This document shows, in pieces, positions 13,039 through 23,754 of a DNA stretch of 64,000 nucleotides. The DNA lies in assembly GCF_001625215.2 (NCBI RefSeq), contig NC_030387.2, forward strand, positions 33,007,606 to 33,071,605, read 5' to 3'. How positions within the stretch are numbered: position 1 is the stretch's first letter; each line of letters begins with the position of its first letter. A program made the translations under genes and the position numbers. The notes beneath the pieces are model-generated. The model saw only the letters and a program-made list of their open reading frames with translations, was not told the DNA's origin and did no database searches. This stretch comes from Daucus carota subsp. sativus (taxonomy: Eukaryota; Streptophyta; Magnoliopsida; Apiales; Apiaceae).

Positions 13039-15748
13039 CTAACGTATGAGCGGAACACTGTTGCCCATTCTAGTTCCAAGGTATGAAGTGGTTGATACAT
13101 TAGACTGCATGTAGAGAACTTTAGAGTAAAAATCCCAGTACGAGTTTGTCTCATCTATGTGACTTTGTCCAAACGGATGTTTCTCTACGTATTTCCTCAT
13201 GTTACCAGTAGTAGCCAACTTTTCCACATAAACACGAAGATCACCACCTGGGCCTGTAATGAGAATGCATTTTCGTTTTATAAATATACATCCAATGATA
13301 TACTAATAGACCATTTCGAAGTTCTAACATCATAAAACAAGAGAGCTCACCTAAAGAAGTATCATGCTTGTCCTTGTAAGTAAAGGAATAAGGGAATACA
13401 GCAGTGTGCATCTAGAATGTCAAGATAAAAAAAGAAAAAAAGTTCATGCAATTAGTAAGTTCTACATCAAAAAGATAGTATTAAATTTAAAAGATAGCTC
13501 AAGGCTAATAAAAACAGGCGACAATACTTACAGGATTAAGCAAAGCCTTATGTGGAGAGTCATCTAGCAGCAATGTGTTTGATTCATTGTAAACACCCTT
13601 TTCCCAAGGTAGATCATCATCATAACCTTCCCAAATCTTCCTCAGATCCTTGCAAACTAAGGGTTTGTGCTTGTTTTCTAGAGTATAGAGCCCTGTTTTA
13701 GTACACTTGGACAAATCCTGGAAAAAGAAACAATTAAATTATTAATTTACACCATGACAAAAAAATATATATTATATTAATTTACAATACATTAAACCAA
13801 AGTGGTTATTAAAAACTTACACACACACACACACCCCCAAGCCCAAAAAAAAAAAAGAATGCAAACAACTTCAGGTGCTGGTTTGTACTCTATATACCCA
13901 AAACCAAATGAAAAGTGTTGCCCAGATATTATGCCAAAAGCTATCAGTAGTTTCCAAATAAAATGAGACTTACTATCCCACATGGTACATATGATGACTA
14001 AATAATTATGTTGTACAGTAAAATTCAAATCCTCGGACTCACAAGATTCTACAGTTGCCACAAGAATATAGGCCTGCCGAGGCTCAGGGTTTTGCACAAG
14101 TTTCCCAGGGTTCCACATATGAGTATTCCCAGAACTTCTTACTATATTGATGGCAGGTTTCACTATGAATTAGAAGTGTTCTACAATACGCAAACTTCCT
14201 CCGAACTAAAATTATACTTATTGTCCTCTCATCTCTAGCCATGTTATATATTCAGTGCTTTTAAAACCATCTTATTTGTCACCCCAAACAATATTATTGT
14301 GTGAAGGGCTGAGGGCCTTTTGCCTATAATAACTATAGCCCTTCAAGCAATTTAAGATGGGCTCTCTAGAGTGCCCTGCAATCTTCAATTATATATAGAC
14401 AAATACAAAGAAAATTTTTAGCACATACCCAAGAGAACACCAAGTTGTGCTTCATATCTCCCAACAAATAATCGATCACCCGATCAACTACCTTCCTAGA
14501 CATATGAAATCAAAATAGTAAGAATGAGAAGCCAGGCTAAATATATCAGGACAGCAGAACAAAGAAATAGCCTATATAAGCTTAACAAGTACTTGGATCT
14601 TGAAGACCAAATCCCCACATCGAAATTGTCGAAGCAAAACCTTAAAAATTCTTGATAGAACGGTCGCTTGAAAACTGTGCCATGAAGGAAATTATCATTT
14701 ATGCTTAGCGCCAAAATATTTGAAGCACCAGAGGTTCATATAACATAATATATAGATAAGTGTGTGTGTGTGTGTGTGTGTGTAGTTCTTACTGGCTCGT
14801 CTTAAGATATTTATGTCCCCTCTGCAGTCCTTTGGTGGAGGAGAAACTACATCTGCAAGAACCCCATTTACATCAAGAATGAGCAGCTTTCTCCTTGAAG
14901 ATGTTCTTGAGACTATTTTTGGGGGAGGACGTGAAACAAGAAATCTGTCCGCTCTGTCAATCTGTGTTGAAGAAAAATGTTTTGCCACCACTCTGCTCAA
15001 CGGTGGATGTTTTTTATGAACCATGTTTGTAGCTGGGCTTTTTTTGGAGCAAGTAGCAGTGCAACGAAATGCGTTGTCACATAAAAGAGTAACACAATTT
15101 CCTATACCCTCAGATCGCAAGTGAGGATCACAACGAACCGCACCATGATCATGTTGAAATTCATGAGAAAATGACTTCAACATGGCATCAGAGTCCCTCT
15201 CCACCAGTACAGTCTCGTCTGAGAAGTAAAAACAGATTTAACATTATGAATGTAAAGTGCTACATATGAAAAATGGAACAGTACGCAATTTTGTCAAATA
15301 TTGGTTTGAATTTTAACATGGAGGCATATATAGACGCGAACACTTCATATTTAAGAAAAAGTTCCATATGGTTACCATAACAAAGCTTGGAACATTTTCT
15401 TGAAGATTTAGATTCTTTAACTTGAGTCTGATTTGTACTTGATTCATCATTCTTTCCCTTTCTATAGTAGTCGTCTGCTAGCCAATGACTGGACTCAGTT
15501 TCATTATTGCTTCGAGTGCAATATCTTTCATTGAACTTATGCTTCATCAGTCCTCTTGTCAGTTCGTTACCTGTTTGCTCTGCACTCCCTTTGACAAGAT
15601 CTTTTTCTGTATCTACTTCCATTTTGAGATTTTTGAAAACAAAAGCATTCGCAGTTAATTCTATTTTGCCCTGTGAAGAACCCCTGGATACTGTTTTACG
15701 TTCAGTTGTCGAAGAACTCCAGATATTAATACGATGGTGGACCAACAT
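13039..15748 (-). CDS. FCP1/NLI-interacting-factor-type HAD protein (seven coding exons, 469 aa)
   Basis: Coding exons: 15748-15376, 15218-14793, 14674-14593, 14495-14429, 13717-13532, 13411-13351 and 13253-13039; GT-AG borders and phases agree and the sum is 1410 nt. Residues 1 to about 210 are low-complexity and Ser/Lys-rich. The HAD domain begins with KLLILDVNGVLAD at the end of exon 2, followed by RPFYQEFLRFCFDNFDVGIWSSR, then WDLSKCTKTG, NTLLLDDSPHKALLNP and DTSLGPGGDL. These are the ordered motifs of plant FCP1-homology proteins. The usual catalytic DxDx(T/V) is DVNGV here: the nucleophile Asp is kept but the second Asp is Asn. Phosphatase activity is therefore uncertain. The first ATG after the exon-start acceptor at 15751 is taken as start; upstream exons look non-coding. 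Confidence 0.88.
13818..13840. repeat. (CA)n and C-run in an intron
   Basis: Short simple-sequence run of CA followed by C bases and then A bases, inside an intron of the HAD gene. Confidence 0.7.
14759..14784. repeat. (TG)n microsatellite in an intron
   Basis: About 12 TG repeats immediately 3' of the second exon's splice donor (gene on the minus strand). Confidence 0.85.
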
Positions 15749-17025
15749 ATCCTACAGCATCCTTGATCATTCATTGATTGTACGCGATTTTAATATGGGT
15801 AAGTAGCAGCCACTGAAAGGATAAATTTACAACAATGAGCTGAATATTGACATTTAAATAATAAGAAACAACAAGCAGCTGAAAGAATAAAATTTCAAAA
15901 AAATAACACTCAAAAGGCAAATGAACAAAAAGAACGATTGTATTATATAATATCAAATTAATACTAAAAAATACCTTTATATACTGTTTGCTCATTGTTT
16001 AATTTGTTTCACTTGCAACATTAATAAAGTACCGAATATCCATATATGAAGATTAGAAAGCAAAATGCAATAGAGAATGTGGAAAATTGGTTTAGAAGGC
16101 GGAAGGCGGCAATAGGCAATAAGGTCTTCAAAAGACAATGTGCAAAGCACTGAAACAAAGACGGGCGCTTCAAGCAAGTGAATCGATGAGAACCATGCAT
16201 GATTATAATGCACTCATATTTATGTAGCAGTAAATTATAAATAGTAGTGAAGTGCAAAAAAATTAAAGATAAACACAAACGTTAATCAAAAGATCGGCAT
16301 AGTACTTTGGACGTATAATCTATTTAAAGTATGTTTCTGCTGAAATTAATATATTCCACTCATATTTGTCATATGCGTGTTAACTACTATACCCTAGATT
16401 TAATTGAAAAATATAACAAACAGAAAATTTTCTATATGATCTTGGAAATCGGATAAAATTGAGCATTCTGTCGCAAGAATAGGACTCCATAGGTGGTTGG
16501 TTACGTATCAAATATATAGTTTTATTTATTGTAGTTAGCAATATATATAGTATACGGTATTTCAATTTTAATTTACAATAAAGGACATGCTCAAAAAAAT
16601 AAATTAACAACAAAGTAGAACTCGGCAAAAACAAAATATCTTTTAAAAGTGACACATCATTTCTCCTTGCAAGCAAAGGCGCGAACTTAAGTTCTCCTCG
16701 CAATAAATAATCTGTAATTTTAAACCAACAAGAAAAATCCAAAAATCACTATACTATCTGTATTCAGGCACCTCATACGGTTACTTATTGTATTTTCTCC
16801 TTCAACACAATTTAACTATTCAAGTACATTACGAAAATCCCCCAGTACTTCAGTCAATTACGCAACCAAACACATTTGCCTCAAAACACACCTACTGGAT
16901 AGCCTTCTAAATTGCTCTTTAAGGAAGTGAATTTGACAACCAATCAAATTTGATTAAGCAAAACTGCAACACTATGACAATTTCATATATACACATATAT
17001 ATCATTTATAGTCTGTGTATATTAC

Positions 17026-17070
17026 CAGATATTAGAAAGCAAGAGCCGCCGGTAAATTGTTATCCATAAT
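17026..17070 (-). other. Possible 45-nt 5' UTR exon with an 11-codon uORF
   Basis: On the minus strand a TTTTCAG acceptor precedes 17070 and a GTAATA donor follows 17026. Between them lies ATG at 17067-17065 opening MDNNLPAALAF and closing at TAA, 17034-17032. A donor-like CCAG|GTATCT at 17307/17306 would close a first UTR exon. This would place an upstream ORF in the leader of the HAD gene. Splicing is inferred from signals only. Confidence 0.4.
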
Positions 17071-17775
17071 CTGAAAATAAATATACAAATAATCTGAGAA
17101 ACGAGATTAATCATTCGAAAGAAATTGGTAAATTATCGCACATCTTCAGGATTGGAGAATCTGGGAAGAGGAAAACATATACATATTATTACATGGAGTT
17201 TGAGATTCAATTGAGGTCGAAACAAGTGTATAGATACACAGATGGATATATAAATATATTAAACAGGGATAGAGATGGATAGATACATAGGAAGAAGAAG
17301 GAGATACCTGGATTAAGGATGTAAGGAAAATATAGCGTCAGGGCGTGGATTATGTATTTGAGGAAGAGCGTGCGACATAAACTATACAGTATATACAGTA
17401 TTGGTATTTCCCGAATGTTTGACTTTTACCTCGGAAGTCTCGGCCCTAAAAATTTATTTTATTTTATTTTCACAAATTCATAACGAATTTTGTTAATTCT
17501 TTGAAAGAGACTCAACCAGGACAAATTCCCTTGTCTCATGATTGATCATGCGACTAGGTTGAAAAATAAATAAATGAGCTAAAATATTAACCGTTTTATT
17601 ATCGGATTACTTAGTTACTTGAATAAAAATATTCTGAAAATTAAAAATGAAGATAATGATTTTCCGAGTAATTCAATCTACATATTCATTGAAAATAGTA
17701 GCTTCACAAAACCTTCAAAGAAGAGGAAAAAATAATTCGTTAGCGGATGGATTTCTCATGTTTCTCACATTGACC

Positions 17776-18085
17776 ATGTTTGGAAATTAGAGGTTTTGGG
17801 CAAAATTAGAAGTTTAAGGTGATTTAGTGGTTTGACCACTAGAATCCGCTAATATTAGTGTTTGGTAGTTAGCGGATTCAAATCGAGGTTTGGAACCAAA
17901 AAACCAATTTTGAAAAAACTCCTTTGAGAAGATTTTGGGCTAGAGGTCTTGGTTTGTGTCTAGAAAAAACTAATCAATCACTATTAACCAAATATTTTAC
18001 GAAAAACATCTAATTCAATCCGCTAATCAACATCTAATTCAATCCGCTAACAGCTAACCATAAATCGCTAATTCACAAACAGCGC
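17776..18085. mobile_element. Probable MITE (TGTTTGG-ended)
   Basis: TGTTTGGAAATTAGAGG near the left end and CGCTAATTCACAAACAGCGC near the right end are imperfectly complementary. Internal AGCGGATTC and AATCCGCTAA phrases recur in both orientations. Imperfect; target duplication not identified. Confidence 0.4.
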
Positions 18086-18299
18086 CTTTCTCTCATCTCT
18101 TCAACATCAATAATTTTAACTAGTTTATAAAGTAGCTTTATAAAATAACATAATTAGGGTGATCACATAAATATATATTGATAGCTATATTTTTTTTTTT
18201 AACTACATGGCTATGTTGATTTAGGAATTCCTAATTTTTTTTTGATAAATACTAGAGATAATTATGAAAGTACTCGAAATAGTTTTGTAATAAAAAAAT

Positions 18300-18988
18300 G
18301 AGTTAATTGCAATTAGCACCCCTTTGGTTTCGGCTTATTGCACATTGCACCTAATAGTTTTGGAAAATACACTTTGCATCCCCAGACTTTTAACCCGTAG
18401 ACACTTTGCACCCTTTCCGTTAAATTCCGCCGTTACCGTTAACTTTTGCAGGGACATTTTGGGAAATTTAATTGCATTTAATAAAAATCAGACCTTTATT
18501 TAAATTTTTTGACCATCTAAACGATATTTTTCGGAAAAATTTAAAGAACGAAAGTTGTAGAGAATAAAAAGATCTTCTTAGAACTATAAGGTTCAAAATT
18601 TTCGTAATTCTTTTTATAATTATTTTTAAAAAATTCAAAAATTAGCAATCTTGTAAAAATGAACAATCATTTTTAAATAATTATTTAAATTTTGAACCTT
18701 ATTGTTCTATAAAGATCTTTTTATTCTCTACAACTTTCGTTCTTTAAGTTTTTCCGAAAAATATCGTTTAGATGGTCAGAAAATTTAAATAAAGGTCTGA
18801 TTTTAATTAAATATAATTAAATTTCCCAAAATGCCCCTGCAAAAGTTAGCGGTAACGGCAGAAATTAACGGAAAGGGTGCAAAGTGTCTACAGATTAAAA
18901 GTCTGGGGCTGCAAAGTGTATTTTCCAAAACTATTAGGTGCAATGTGCAATAAGCCGAAACCAAAGGGGTGCCAATTGCAATTAACTC
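18300..18988. mobile_element. Foldback MITE with 9-bp target duplication (MULE-like)
   Basis: Starts GAGTTAATTGCAATTAGCAC and ends with the near-complement CAATTGCAATTAACTC. The arms stay complementary for well over 250 bp and almost meet in the middle, so the 689-bp element can fold on itself. It is flanked by the 9-bp direct repeat TAAAAAAAT on both sides, the length typical of Mutator-like elements. No transposase. Related in design to the foldback at 31684-32451 but different in sequence. Confidence 0.85.
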
Positions 18989-19279
18989 TAAAAAAATTAA
19001 ACGGTAAATTTTCGATAAGCGATTAAGTAAAAATGTATGAATAATAATATAGGTAAAATGATATATATCCGGTTTATAATGACTTAAATGAGTCCCGAGT
19101 AACATAGGTGGGTCAAGTGAGATATTTTGATAACGGGGTCAATTTGATATAAATTCGAAATTAATTCGAGGATGATCAATTAACATCGATTTTAAAATTA
19201 CCGATACCACCCACATTTCGAGAAAAAAATAAGCTAAGTATTTGAGGAAGAAACCCATCGACAACAGTCCTTACAAATT

Positions 19280-21181
19280 ACTAGTAGTAAAACTTTTTTT
19301 TGAAACGCAAGCGAAATTCATTAGATAAAAAAAAGATACAATCTCCAGAAAAGTCTGAAGACCATTACCTGATCTTTCTTGCTTCTAAACAAAAGAACCC
19401 ATACCAACTTAGAAGCTTAGGACTACCAACTAGGAAAGAAATTAAAACTACTTGACAAACAAAGGAGAACAACCTAAACACCATAACCCATGAGAAACAG
19501 AACCTCCTGGAACCGCGAATATTGTGAAGAGCAAGCAACGAAGGTCTGCTGATAGCTCTGAAATTCTGAGCATAACCCCATATGACAGCCATCCTCTGTA
19601 GAACTTGAGAAGTGCCAGCTATATGCTTGCTTTTTCATAAAGAAATTGGACTATGTGTGGCCCAAACTTCTGTCATAGCAGGCCTGTGCATTCCTGAGTT
19701 TGCCAAAGAAATAGCATTTGAATTTAATTCTTCTGGGACAAACTGAATAAATATGGTGGAGTGAATACATTCCTGAGCACCTTCTGGCAGAGTTAAATGT
19801 GGGAAATCCACATTCACTCCTTGATTAACAGCATTAGAAGCTTAGGACTACCAACTAGGAAAGAAATTAAAACTACTTGACAAACAAAGGAGAACAACCT
19901 AAACACCATAACCCATGAGAAACAGAACCTCCTGGAACCGCGAATATTGTGAAGAGCAAGCAACGAAGGTCTGCTGATAGCTCTGAAATTCTGAGCATAA
20001 CCCCATATGACAGCCATCCTCTGTAGAACTTGAGAAGTGCCAGCTATATGCTTGCTTTTTCATAAAGAAATTGGACTATGTGTGGCCCAAACTTCTGTCA
20101 TAGCAGGCCTGTGCATTCCTGAGTTTGCCAAAGAAATAGCATTTGAATTTAATTCTTCTGGGACAAACTGAATAAATATGGTGGAGTGAATACATTCCTG
20201 AGCACCTTCTGGCAGAGTTAAATGTGGGAAATCCACATTCACTCCTTGATTAACAGCATTAACCGCTCCGATCGAATCTGAACAGATTACACTACGCTTT
20301 GAATGCCAATTATTGGAAACAATCCAAAGTACCAGGTGCAAAATGGCTATAATTTCTATTTCCAACCTATAATGGCAAAGGACAGGACCTGAGAAAGTAT
20401 ATTGACTTTTCCCAACTGTATTCTTAGCAGCTCCACCCATACCACCCTTTCCCGCTTGATTTGGTAAATATTCCCCATGCACTTCGCAGATAAGATCAAA
20501 AGAAAATCTAAGAAATTCCCAGTATTTGGAGGAGAGTTTATGGAAATGAACAGCTAGTGCTCCCTGTGGATTTACCCGCCACAGCGGAGTGTTGCCAAAC
20601 TTGAAAATATCAAGCGAGGCTCCCCAGACAGAGACCCTGCGGAATATGAGCTCCTCTAATACGCATTTCTTAATCCTATCATTACGGAAGATCAATTCAT
20701 TGCGTGCCAACCAGATGGACCAGGTAGTAGCAGCAATAAGCCAATAACTAGGTGCCAGACTCGACGTACCTGGCGATTGTGGAACATTCTAAGTAACCTC
20801 AGCAATGAGAACCCGTTTGTGAAAATTTTATCAAATTTCACACTCCACCACTTGCTTATGAAGTCCCAGGCCCAGTTCGCCAAATCACAATCCCACATTA
20901 AGTGACTTAACGATTCCTCACCAGAGTTGCACCAAGGACATGATTGATCAAAATTATGAATGCGAATAGCTAGGAAAACACGAGTTGGAAGTATCTACCA
21001 AATGATTTTCCAAAGGAAAATAGAAATTTTTGGAGGGACACGAATCTTCCAAATATATAGCCAATCTTTATCTCTAGAATTTGCACTGAGTATACCAGAA
21101 TTCATTGAATTTTCCATGAGCTGATATGCATTTTTTGTGGTGAAAGACTTGCTTTGTGGTGAAAGACTAGTAGTAAAACTT
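19280..21181 (-). mobile_element. 5'-truncated LINE (L1-type) copy with 16-bp target duplication
   Basis: Direct repeats ACTAGTAGTAAAACTT at 19280-19295 and 21166-21181 bracket the insertion. The left one runs into a T run, the complement of a poly(A) tail, so the element lies on the minus strand. Reading that strand, a zf-RVT-like stretch (CPWCNSGEE then SLSHLMWDCDLANW, near 20.9 kb) is followed by an RNase H-like region (CSDSIGAVNAVNQG, 20060-20710). This is the 3' end of a plant L1 ORF2; the reverse transcriptase is missing and the frame is interrupted. The segment 19411-19835 is repeated in tandem at 19836-20260. Confidence 0.85.
19411..20260. repeat. 425-bp tandem duplication inside the LINE
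   Basis: 19411-19835 and 19836-20260 read as identical head-to-tail copies covering the element's 3' UTR and the end of its RNase H region. The duplication must have arisen after insertion or in the source copy, and it is recent or an assembly artefact. Confidence 0.9.
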
Positions 21182-22259
21182 AAAAGTAGAAAATTTGTGG
21201 AAAAGAGAGTAAAATAAGTAGTATCCGTTAAAACGTTTGAATTAATTGGTAATCCCGAGTCTTAAAAATCCCTAAAATAGAGGCAGAGCATACCCTACCA
21301 GAGAGTGTATATATACAGATTTTATATAAACACACACAACGCACCTCCTCCATCTGTCTCTCACATTCTGTTTCATTCCCGATCTGAATCCATTCTATCG
21401 CTTCCTCTTGCAAACCTGGGGTCGGGTTAGCAACAAAAGGTACCCAAATGTTATCCCTAACATCGCTGTATCAATCATTAAATTGTTTCAATATATACAT
21501 GTACATTTTGTAATTGATATTATTTCTGAATTTTTTTTTCATTTTATTATTATCTTCTGTTGTCTAGGTTGTGTTTATGTGTAATATGTTGTTTTGAAAT
21601 GAGATTAGATCTTTGTTGATTTTGCGAGTATTGATTGATCGAGGGTTATTTCATGTTTGGGTGCTGGAATTGGGGTTCTGTTGGTGTCTGTTTGTCTCTA
21701 AATTGCACGTTGTTGATAATGTTTTTAGTAATATATAGATTTTTCGAGTTCGGAGAAATTTAACACGATGATTGTTTTCGATTGGTGGAGAAAACCGGGG
21801 GATGAAATTCAAGGAAAAAGGAAATTGCTAGGCGATGGATTATAGAAAGGGTATAGGGCAAAGATTTTTGAATTACCATGTGGTTGAGTTGAGTTCCTTG
21901 GGAGAAGGGTACAACGGCACCTTGTCACTAATCATATTCTCGTCATTTTTTCCTAGTCGTGGAAGCCGAACTTGAATAGCATTGTAACATTGTTCGAACA
22001 CACGTCACATACGATCACTAATGTTATTATAAAAAAATTGATAATACATTAGATAGGACAAACAGTTAAGGTTTTTAAATTTTAGTGTGTGGGAGATGCG
22101 CTAATCGAATATGTAGTTTCTTGCTCTCCTACCTGCGTGGTAAATTTTTGATTGTTGATTACCTTAGCAGCAATCCTTCATGTTCTTGCTTGTGTTAATA
22201 TCATCTTTCTTTTTCTATTCTTTTTTGCTTCTAACCGTTGAAAGCTTTTCTTCTACTAG
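21182..22259 (+). promoter_or_regulatory. Promoter and intron-containing 5' leader of the SPIRAL1-like gene
   Basis: A TATATAAA box lies at 21323-21330. A donor AAAG|GTACCC at 21439/21440 and an acceptor CTAG ending at 22259 suggest an 820-bp intron in the 5' UTR, with a short second leader part of 15 nt before the ATG at 22275. Leader introns are common in plant microtubule and housekeeping genes. The splice is inferred, not shown. Confidence 0.5.
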
Positions 22260-22274
22260 ATATAATTTTACGAA

Positions 22275-23359
22275 ATGGGTCGTGGGGTTAGTGCCGGCGG
22301 AGGCAAGAGTTCCTTAAACTACCTGTTTGGAAGTGGTGAAAATTCAAACAGCCCTCCACCAACTCAGAACCAGGGATCAGACTCAAAGAATGTTGCTCCA
22401 CCAAAGCCTGAAGAACCCACAAAGCCTGTTGAAGCTGAGCCCAAGCCTGTTGAAACCAAGCAGAGCCCAGCAAATGTTCATGATAGTAAGACTAACAATT
22501 ACCTCAGGTCTGAAGGACAAAACTGTGGCAACTTTATCACGGTATGGCATTATCATGAACTTAAACACGTTTCATACTTTGGGATCTGTATACACGCTAC
22601 TCAATTCCATGATACTTGAACCTTTTTATTACCTGAAGTTCTTACTTGACTACTTGCAAAATGGCCTCTCTTGGGTGTTTGTTAACAATGCATTCTTCAT
22701 TATGTCTTGAATATATATAATAACGCTAAAAATCTATAGGTAACAAATATATCTGAGTGTACCTTATATGCAACAGTAGTTTTTAGATTAACACAGTGAA
22801 GTTGGCTGCGTTTTAAGAAATAGTTTTAAAGTTAACACAGCGGAGTTGGCTATGTTTTAAGAGAAGCTTGGATCGTGTCTTGGTATTATAGGTTGCACAT
22901 AGTGTGAAAATTGGTGTTACCTAGACCTATTAGACCTGTTGAACTTTCTGTTATCTTTTGGGAAGTACCATACTCGGAGCTTTTGTGTTATCAAAATGTC
23001 CTCTCTTGGGTGTTTATTAACAATGCATTCTTCATAATATCACTAAAAATCTGAGGTAACAAATATATCTGAATGTACCTTATATGCAACAGTAGTTTTT
23101 AGATTAACACAGTAGAGTTGGCTACGTTTTAAGAAATAGTTTCAAAGTTAACACAGCGGAGTTGGCTATGTTTTAAGAGAAGCTTGGATCATGTCTTGGT
23201 ACAATAGGTTGCACATAGTGTGAAAATTGGTGTTACCTAGACCTATTAGACATGTTGAACTTTCTGTTTTCTTTTGGGAAGTAGAAGTACCATACTCGGA
23301 GCTTTTGTGTTACCCTACATGTCAGCTGAACGAATCACATGGTTATTACGACTAAGATA

Positions 23360-23407
<48 letters not shown>

Positions 23408-23754
23408 TATATATATATATATATAGGCAATTGCTCAAATAGAAACCACTATATATATATATATAGATAGATAGATAGATAGATATATGGGCATTTGACT
23501 TTGCTAGGAAGTAATTGCATTTTATAATTTGCTGGATTGTTAATATGTAAACTTGATTTTCACCAGTTTTTTGCTTTGCATTTTATAACAATTACAGACT
23601 AGTTACTGATTATTCAATCCTCGTGCTTATCATATGGTTTCAACACAACTAATTGAGTTTTACTTAATTGTAGGATCGCCCTTCAACTAAAGTGCATGCT
23701 GCCCCTGGTGGCGGTTCGTCCCTTGGGTATCTCTTTGGTGGTGATGGAAAGTGA
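22275..23754 (+). CDS. SP1L: SPIRAL1-like microtubule protein (two coding exons, 115 aa)
   Basis: Exons 22275-22541 and 23674-23754, donor ACG|GTATGG and acceptor GTAG|GATC, phase 0, 348 nt with stop. The N-terminal GGGKSSLNYLFG (residues 8-19) and the C-terminal GGGSSLGYLFGGDGK are the two paired motifs that define SPIRAL1 and its SP1L relatives. Between them is a Pro/Glu/Lys-rich linker, presumably disordered. Family knowledge: small plant-specific proteins that bind microtubule plus ends and lattices and keep cell expansion straight. Length is normal for the family. The intron carries a tandem duplication and an AT microsatellite. Lying near the LONGIFOLIA-like gene, it matches the order of LNG2-SP1L3 in Arabidopsis. 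Confidence 0.95.
22661..23314. repeat. Tandem duplication of about 325 bp in the SPIRAL1-like intron
   Basis: 22661-22990 and 22995-23314 share the same text in order: CTCTCTTGGGTGTTT, AACAATGCATTCTTCAT, CTTATATGCAACAGTAG, GCGGAGTTGGCTATG and AGAAGCTTGGATC, with a few substitutions and small indels. Each copy also contains its own internal doublet around AACACAG..GAGTTGGCT. Confidence 0.88.
23357..23481. repeat. (AT)n / (GATA)n microsatellite cluster
   Basis: Two long AT runs, a third short one and a GATA run lie within 125 bp in the SPIRAL1-like intron. High length polymorphism is expected. Confidence 0.9.

Larger units (their letters stand above)
17400..19279. other. Intergenic region left of the LINE
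   Basis: No gene seen. Contains a probable TIR element at about 17.78-18.08 kb and a long foldback element at 18300-18988. Confidence 0.6.

Noticed and set aside
20060-20710. 216-aa ORF as a host RNase H gene
   Set aside because: It is the 3' part of a LINE ORF2, bracketed by a 16-bp target duplication and a poly(A) end.
23357-23481. Regular AT/GATA repeats as a CRISPR-like array
   Set aside because: Simple microsatellites without spacers, in a plant intron.
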